Source: Liolophura sinensis
Taxonomy: Eukaryota; Mollusca; Polyplacophora; Chitonida; Chitonidae
DNA: 64,000 nucleotides
Reading direction: 5' to 3'
NCBI RefSeq assembly: GCF_032854445.1
Contig: NC_088298.1
Coordinates: 5,700,160-5,764,159 of the forward strand
Under the pieces are notes generated by a model, which worked only from the letters and a program-made list of their open reading frames with translations, did not search any database and had not been told where the DNA came from. Positions 58,501 to 64,000 of the stretch are shown here, one piece after another. The position numbers and the translations under genes are program-made. Position 1 is the stretch's first letter. Each line of letters starts with the position of its first letter.

Positions 58501-61500
58501 ACTGATAATGATTTCAAGCCTACATTATCCTCAACATCAAATGATGATAATGATTTCAAGACTACATTATCCTCAACATCAAGTAATGATAATGATTTCA
58601 CGCCTACATTATCCTCAACATCAAGTAATGATAATGATGTCACACCTACATTATCCTCAACGTCAAGTACTGATAATGATTTCCAGCTTACATTATCCTC
58701 AACATCAAGACGGGCTCCATTCTCCACCAGAAGACGAGTCAGCACCATGGAGCCAGACTTTACCGCCCAGAACAGGGGCGTCCAGCCATCCTGTGGATTT
58801 AAGGCAGATATATTCTTTATTTATTAAATTATTTGGTCAGTGTTGCCTGCCATACTCAAGAATATTTCACCTATACTACAGAAGCCACAATTATCGTGGG
58901 AGAAAACTGATCTCGGGGAAACCCATGACCATCTGCATGTTCTGACAGACCTTCCCACATACAGCTGGAGAGGAAGTCAGCATAAGCTGGACTTGAACTC
59001 ACAGCGACCGCAATGGTGAGAGGCTCCTGGGTCATTGCTCTGTGCTGGCATGCTAACAGAGGCCCCTGACATATTCCTAACAAATGGGGTTATGGTTCTG
59101 CATAAAGTCTTTATTTGTCCCACTGTCAAGAAACTTACGAAAAAATGTCATGGACAGATTTGGATGAAATTTTGTGCAAAGTTTGACTTTGAGAAAAGCA
59201 CCAAACCCAATCATGATATGACAGAAAAAGTAAATGAGTGCTTGGGGTTTAACGTCTTACTTAACAATTTTTCTGTCATATGACGATGAAGGAGTCCGTA
59301 GAGTTAATGTAATGGGCCTTCTTGTTGCATGACGGATTTCCACCGCTCTTTTATCTAGTGCTGCTTCCCCCGAGACGACTTACCGAAGGCAAGTAAGCCG
59401 CCCACCCGAGCCATTATACTGATACTGGTCAACCAGCCGTTGCACTATTCCCTTTATGCTGAACGGCAAGCAAGGAAGGTACAATTTCCTCTTTTAAGGT
59501 TTTAGGTGTGACCCAACCCAGGACTGACCCTGGATCTACCGCCCCCTGAAAACTTGTTATGTACGACGTAAAACCCCAAGCATACATACATATGTACATA
59601 CATGCATAAGTTTTATTTATTTATTTGATTGGCATATTATGCCATACTCAAGATTATTTCACTTATACAACAGCGGCCAGCATTATGGTGGGAGGAAATA
59701 TTATCCTCAGATAGAGCCCAGGGGAAACCCACCACCATCCGCAGGTGGCTGGAAGACCTTCCCACATACATGCATAAGTACATCCTGGGTAAGTTGTTAA
59801 CAAAAGACCATCTTACCGCATCCCTCTGGTTGATATGACAGCCTGCTTCAATTAGCTGACTGCAAATCCCAATGTTGCACTTCCACGCAGCCACGTGCAG
59901 ACAGGAGCGGCCGTCCTGGAGAAAATTTACACATCTCGGGTCAGTCTTTGGTTGATTTCTTTTATCTTATTTCATTTTATTGAAGAATTTGGCACTTACA
60001 CATTACCTAGGCATAGCAGGGTATGGTACTTATACATTGTCTAGTCACTGCAGTGTTTGGCACTTCCACATTGCCTAGTCATTGAAGAATTTGGCACTTA
60101 CACATTACCTAGTCATTGACGAATTTGGCACTTACACATTGCCTAGTCAATGAAGAATTTGGTACTTACACATTACCTAGTCATTGAAGAATTTGGTACT
60201 TAAACACTGCCTAGTGATTGAAGAATTTGGCACCTACACATTGCCTACTCATTGAAGAATTTGGTACTTACACATTGCCTAGTGATTGAAGAATTTGGCA
60301 CTTACACATTGCCTAGTGATTGAAGAATTTGGCACTTACACACTGCCTAGTCATTGAAGAATTTGGCACTTACACATTGCCTAGTCAATGAAGAATTTGG
60401 CACTTACACATTGCCTAGTCATTGAAGAATTTGGCACTTGCACACTGCCTAGTCATTCAAGAATTAGGTACTTACACACTGCCTAGTCATTGAAGAATTC
60501 GGCACTTACACATTGCCTTGTCATTGAAGAATTCGGCACCTACACATTGCCTAGTCACTGAAGAATTTGGCACTTACACATTGCCTAGTCATTGAAGAAT
60601 TTGGCACTTACACATTGCCTAGTCAATGAAGAATTTGGTACTTAAACACTGCCTAGTCAATGAACAATTTGGCACTTACACACTGCCTAGTCATTGAAGA
60701 ATTTGGCACTTACACACTGCCTAGTCATTCAAGAATTAGGTACTTACACACTGCCTAGTCATTGAAGAATTCGGCACCTACACATTGCCTAGTCATTGAA
60801 GAATTTGGCACTTACACATTGCCTAGTCAATGAACAATTTGGCACTTACACATTGCCTAGTCATTGAAGAATTTGGCACTTACACATTGCCTAATCAAAG
60901 AATTCGGCACTTACACATTGCCTAGTCATTGAATAATTTGGCCCTTACATATTGTTTAATCGAAGAATTTGGCACTTACACATTGCCTAATCGAAGAATT
61001 TGGCACTTACACACTGCCTAGTCATTGAAGAATTTGGCACTTACACATTGCCTAGTCATTGAAGAATTTGGCACTTACACATTGCCTAGTCAATGAAGAA
61101 TTTGGCACTTACACATTGCCTAGTCAGTGAAGAATTTGGCACTTACACATTGCCTAGTCATACAAGAATTTGGCACTTACACATTGCCTAGTCATTGAAG
61201 AATTTGGCCCTTACACATTGCCTAGTGATTGAAGAATTTGGCACTTACACATTGCCTAATCGAAGAATTCGGCACTTACACATTGCCTAGTCATTGAATA
61301 ATTTGGCCCTTACACATTGCCTAGTCACTGAAGAATTTAGCAATTACACAGAGCCTAGTCACTGAAGAATTTAGCAATTACACAGTGCCTAATCATTGAA
61401 AAGTTTTGCCACATATTACCATACCACTGACCTCTTCTTGCCAGTATATCCCAAAATAACTTATTTTTGAAAGACTTTCAAAGATTTCAAAATTTTTTCT

Positions 61501-63202
61501 CTTATACTGCAGAGTGCCGAGGGTTAAACCATGGATTTTTGGCAGGTTACTGAAGAACTTTCCACATATATTGGTGACAGACATTACAGTCTTCAACGAA
61601 CGTTAAAGTGAGCGATGATGATTGTCACCAAGGCCTCACAAAGAGCTAGAGCAGTGGACATACTCCTCGCAGTGCATGCACCCTTCTCTAAGGTTCGCTT
61701 TATGTCACTGCCACCACTACCAAGTTTTGCAAAGAAATCTTGAACAACACTTACGTCACAGGTGTCATGGTAATGAGGCGCTGAGTGATGTCAGAAAACA
61801 CTCAACTTTTGGTTCTCTTCATAATTTATAGACATACATTCTCTTTACCTAAAGACAGTGTGCATAGAGAGAGGATTCTAACCAACACTGAATAGTTTTA
61901 TTGATCTGAATATTCATGCTCGAGGACACCAGTTTTAAGGCTAAGCCTAAACAAGCCTACGCGCATGACACTGGCTCCAAAGGTCAGGCTTGTCTAGTGG
62001 TGGCAGTGATGTAAAGCAAGGGTAGAGAACTGCACATGTGCTGTAAGGAATATGAGCAGTGGGACTGATACTCAATGTTCAATGCTTTTTGAGATGCTAC
62101 ATGGGGGACACACTCAATACTGAGTGCTCCGAATTGTGATTACCGAGCACTCTGTTTTCAAGCTGCCATGCCTGCTGGATTATTGCCCTAAAAATGTAAA
62201 AATTGAAGCCACAACAGATAATACAGATAATGAATACCCATCCTAATTGTTGAGTTAACACATTATTTAATACTGAGAGAAAACAATACAAAATTGTTTG
62301 GTGTGTTTATATTTTTCTTGAGTATACAACCCTAACCATAACTTACTGAGCTCAGCAGATTTGTATTTGCTCCAGATTTCAGCAGCAGAGCACAAATTTC
62401 CTCGTTGCCAGACCTGGCTGCCAGGTGAAGGGCAGTGCGGCCATCCTGGAATGTCAAGGACATTTTCTTATGCATTTACTTGATTCGGGATTTAGGACAT
62501 ACTCAAGATTATTATACCTCATATGATTATTCTCCGTTTCCATTGGTTGAGAGATGGTCACATGATATACTGCAAAAAATGATTACGCGCTCAAGGAATG
62601 CAACGTCACGCTCGCAAAGTAATATCTAACGTTCATGAGGCAATATCCAACGGTCTTGTGCTAATATCCAACGATCGCGTGCATTTATTCCATGGCAGTT
62701 ATCTCCCTTAGTTAGGTCTCCCATGTCAGCTTGTAAACGAACGGTTTACATTTATAGCGCCGTTATCAATATACAAATTAAATACAACCTGACAAAGGTA
62801 GACTGTTTTTCCAGTATAATAAAACATATTGTTGGGATATAAGGAATGGTCAGCTCTCGACAAGTGATATTCAGCTCAACCTTTGCCCTCCCTGACTATC
62901 ACTTCTCTCAAGCTCAAGTCATTTAATTACTATTCTATACATGTATTCCATAGCACTCCATATTTGACTGACCCTACCATGCCATACAGCAATCCAGGTC
63001 ACATCACAAAGGGACATGACTATGTTGTTGTTACATCATGTCTCTAAATTTTGCCATTGCATGTGAACCTTGCTTAAATACAGTAGTAGTGTGCGTAGCA
63101 AACCTTGTTTGTGGCATTGACGTCGACTTTGGCTTGTATCAGCAGGCTAATGATATCGGCTGATCCAGAGAAGACAGCTTCGTGCAGAAGTGTGCCATAA
63201 AA
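48454..63202 (-). CDS. Ankyrin-repeat and SOCS-box (ASB-like) protein, C-terminal part
   Basis: Probable substrate receptor of a cullin-RING ubiquitin ligase: in ASB proteins the ankyrin repeats bind the target, and the SOCS box binds elongin B/C and cullin 5. Exons, 5' to 3': 63104-63202, 62347-62445, 59817-59915, 58692-58790, 50582-50680, 48454-48765. The first five are each exactly 99 nt, phase 0, one 33-residue ankyrin repeat; three begin DGR or DGW. The last encodes a final helical segment and a SOCS box: BC-box part STLQTFCRSVIRGKL and a Cul5-box part with LPLP, ending LSELLEDR. The 268 residues here are the C-terminus; upstream exons lie beyond 64000. The closest remembered layout is vertebrate ASB3-like, but the subtype is not certain. 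Confidence 0.92.
48940..49345. repeat. About 67-bp tandem repeat, six copies
   Basis: The unit has ttcacctctacggcagtggt and ttcatgggtgaaggaaacat; in the last ASB-like intron. Confidence 0.9.
49433..49577. repeat. (TA)n-(TG)n and (TA)n microsatellites
   Basis: A TA run, then about 26 TG (49451-49502), then after a short gap about 23 TA (49530-49577). Open frames here are artefacts. Confidence 0.97.
49690..49772 (+). repeat. SINE tail of a third type
   Basis: aaaatattgccgatgcggca and ttaaaccatagtcattcatt; the same tail type as at 7030-7075. 49773-50581 shows nothing else. Confidence 0.6.
50582..50680 (-). CDS. ASB-like exon, ankyrin repeat
   Basis: 99 nt; acceptor ttttttgcag, donor CAG|gtgagt. 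Encodes DPLITALISKNKSMVSYLLR then EGADQRRPSQ. The upstream intron carries the 7.3-kb array. Confidence 0.92.
50735..58095. repeat. 52-bp satellite array, about 140 copies
   Basis: The unit is gtatcaggccaacagctgat plus ggttactttctcccaggtat plus aatattatcaat. It fills an ASB-like intron. Point variants (ctcaacg, atcgtta, ctgttat) recur in blocks. A block of 1193 bp is duplicated: markers at 55121 and 56021 recur at 56314 and 57214. Some units are shortened (aacatcaacg). Confidence 0.97.
58096..58431. other. ASB-like intron, no feature seen
   Basis: AT-rich sequence between the two arrays. Confidence 0.6.
58432..58691 (-). repeat. 42-bp array copied from an ASB-like exon end and 5' splice site
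   Basis: Six extra copies of LDVEDN codons plus gt(a/g)-type donor and intron start follow the exon 58692-58790. 42 nt is 14 codons and the frame stays open to TAA-type end near 58410, reading LDVEDNVGVKSLSL-like units. Confidence 0.92.
58692..58790 (-). CDS. ASB-like exon, ankyrin repeat
   Basis: 99 nt; acceptor aatccacag, donor AAT|gtaagc. Encodes DGWTPLFWAVKSGSMVLTRL then LVENGARLDVEDN. Its last 18 nt plus 24 nt of intron are tandemly copied downstream. Confidence 0.94.
58817..59062 (-). repeat. SINE family A, full length
   Basis: Complement of tail, body and tRNA-like head (ends at aacagaggcccc). A short shared atattc on both flanks may be the target duplication. Confidence 0.85.
59234..59545 (-). 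repeat. SINE family B
   Basis: Inverted relative of 2849-3205, from the gtgcttggggtttaacg tail to the gatctaccgcccc head part; the 5' end is truncated. Confidence 0.85.
59610..59772 (-). repeat. SINE family A, 3' part
   Basis: (TTTA)n, then body; stops at the cttcccacatac block about 45 nt before the ankyrin exon donor. Confidence 0.85.
59817..59915 (-). CDS. ASB-like exon, ankyrin repeat
   Basis: 99 nt; acceptor ttttctccag, donor GCG|gtaaga. Encodes DGRSCLHVAAWKCNIGICSQ then LIEAGCHINQRDA. Confidence 0.94.
59980..61400. repeat. 34-bp tandem array, about 41 copies
   Basis: The unit is gaatttggcacttacacatt plus gcctagtcattgaa. On the minus (gene) strand nearly every unit contains tgtgtaagtgcc, a gtaagt donor motif. 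Some units lack 7-8 nt (cctaatcgaa). Confidence 0.95.
61658..62054 (-). mobile_element. hAT-like MITE with perfect 8-bp target duplication
   Basis: 397 bp; ends catactcctcgcagtgcatg and its inverted partner at about 61997-62054. agcagtgg at 61650-61657 and 62055-62062 is a perfect 8-bp duplication. Same orientation as 29341-29744. No coding capacity. Confidence 0.87.
62347..62445 (-). CDS. ASB-like exon, ankyrin repeat
   Basis: 99 nt; acceptor gacattccag, donor TCA|gtaagt. Encodes DGRTALHLAARSGNEEICAL then LLKSGANTNLLSS, close to the ankyrin consensus. Confidence 0.95.
62446..63103 (-). other. ASB-like intron
   Basis: A short degenerate SINE body (about 62490-62530) and a small repeated motif (taatatccaacg, three variants at 62618-62672). 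No gene. Confidence 0.6.
63104..63202 (-). CDS. ASB-like exon, ankyrin repeat
   Basis: 99 nt; acceptor attgttacag, donor AAG|gtttgc. Encodes YGTLLHEAVFSGSADIISLL then IQAKVDVNATNK, a good ankyrin match. Confidence 0.92.
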
Positions 63203-64000
63203 CTGTAACAATAAAATCAAACTTTTTATTCCACAGTATTCTACCCATAACTGTCGCACAAGAATATATACGATAACTTTAATACCCAGTGAGAAAACAA
63301 CAAAAAAATCCCCTTTCCTCCTTATGTAGAACATTTTCTCCCTCTGTAAATTCCTTGGGTCTGCGTTAGCTTACGAGAGCCTGAATCTTGCACAAAGTTT
63401 GCATAAACAGGATTTCTGAAATCTCAAATTAGCTAACTTATAGTCAGTACAGCTTTTTTTTGCAACTATTCGTATTGAGTTTGTTAGTTGTATATATTAA
63501 AAATAACAAGGCCTGTGGCATCCAGGCATAACAATGACAATATTACACATGATCATGCAATTTCATTATTTATTTTTTTTTATCTAAACACTTACAGGTT
63601 TATACTCACTTGATCTAATTACGTATCACAATTTTTCTGATATGGTACATTTGTGACTAAGGTATTAGTTATATTAGCCCCAGGGTACAGTGTTAAATTC
63701 TAAACAAGTAGACGATATACAGTCATACCGGTAACCATAGGTTATATTTTGTTAGAGTCCGTATGAATTGTTAAGTACTACGTTAAACCCAAAGCACTCA
63801 CTCACTCTAAATGTATGGGGGAAATTGTCCTCCAAGGGGAAATGTTCATGAGAGAACTGACTGGGTGGGGGTGGGGGTGGGGGTGGGGGAGGAGGGTGAC
63901 CAGAGGTGAGTGTGAGTGAAGAGGTGGAGGATTGCCCAGGTAAGGAACTGGCGGGGTGAAAGGGCTGTAAATTCTCAGTCTATGGCAGTTCTAAAAACAA
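63203..64000 (-). other. ASB-like upstream intron
   Basis: Family B SINE tail at about 63756-63806 (+), G-rich tract at 63863-63897, otherwise unique AT-rich DNA. No further exon recognised before the window end. Confidence 0.55.
63863..63897 (+). repeat. G-rich tract (possible G-quadruplex)
   Basis: Four or more G5 runs separated by single T. On the template strand side of the ASB-like gene. Confidence 0.75.

Overview
The window is animal nuclear DNA, most likely from a mollusc or another lophotrochozoan. Genes are split by many GT-AG introns, and tRNA-headed SINEs end in (AATA)n or (ACTC)n tails of a type common in molluscs. About a third of the sequence is minisatellite. The species call is inference from repeat style and gene content; no search was possible.

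Three host genes are supported. (1) On the + strand, 315-15511 carries the C-terminal eleven coding exons of POLR1B, the second-largest subunit of RNA polymerase I (442 residues here; the 5' part lies before the window). All junctions keep phase and the exon lengths sum to 443 codons including the stop. (2) On the + strand, 32885-37597 is a two-exon C2H2 zinc-finger gene (870 residues): a long His/Pro/Gln/Ser-rich region with an 11-residue repeat, then six fingers. (3) On the - strand, 63202-48454 is the C-terminal part of an ankyrin-repeat and SOCS-box (ASB-like) gene. It has five 99-nt phase-0 exons of one ankyrin repeat each, then a last exon ending in a SOCS box. Genes 2 and 3 converge, with candidate poly(A) signals facing each other at about 44.1 and 44.46 kb.

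Layout: 0-16.5 kb POLR1B with array-filled introns; 16.5-32.8 kb intergenic, with SINEs, hAT-like MITEs, long inverted repeats and broken EGF-like exons; 32.8-44.1 kb zinc-finger gene and presumed long 3' UTR; 44.5-64 kb the ASB-like gene, interrupted by a 107-109-bp array (about 36 copies), a 52-bp array (about 140 copies, 7.3 kb) and a 34-bp array (about 41 copies).

The most unusual signal is that several arrays are not random intronic DNA. They are tandem copies of a functional gene boundary: a 3' splice site with its exon start (95 bp, POLR1B), a 5' splice site with its exon end (61 bp, about 25 extra copies, POLR1B), another 5' splice site (42 bp, in frame, ASB-like) and the stop codon with the end of the SOCS box (107-109 bp, about 36 copies, ASB-like). 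A 90-bp duplication in an EGF-like exon also spans a donor. The real boundary always lies at the edge of its array. Whether the copied sites are spliced, skipped or suppressed cannot be told from DNA. No intact transposase, reverse transcriptase, virus-like element, RNA gene or CRISPR array was recognised.
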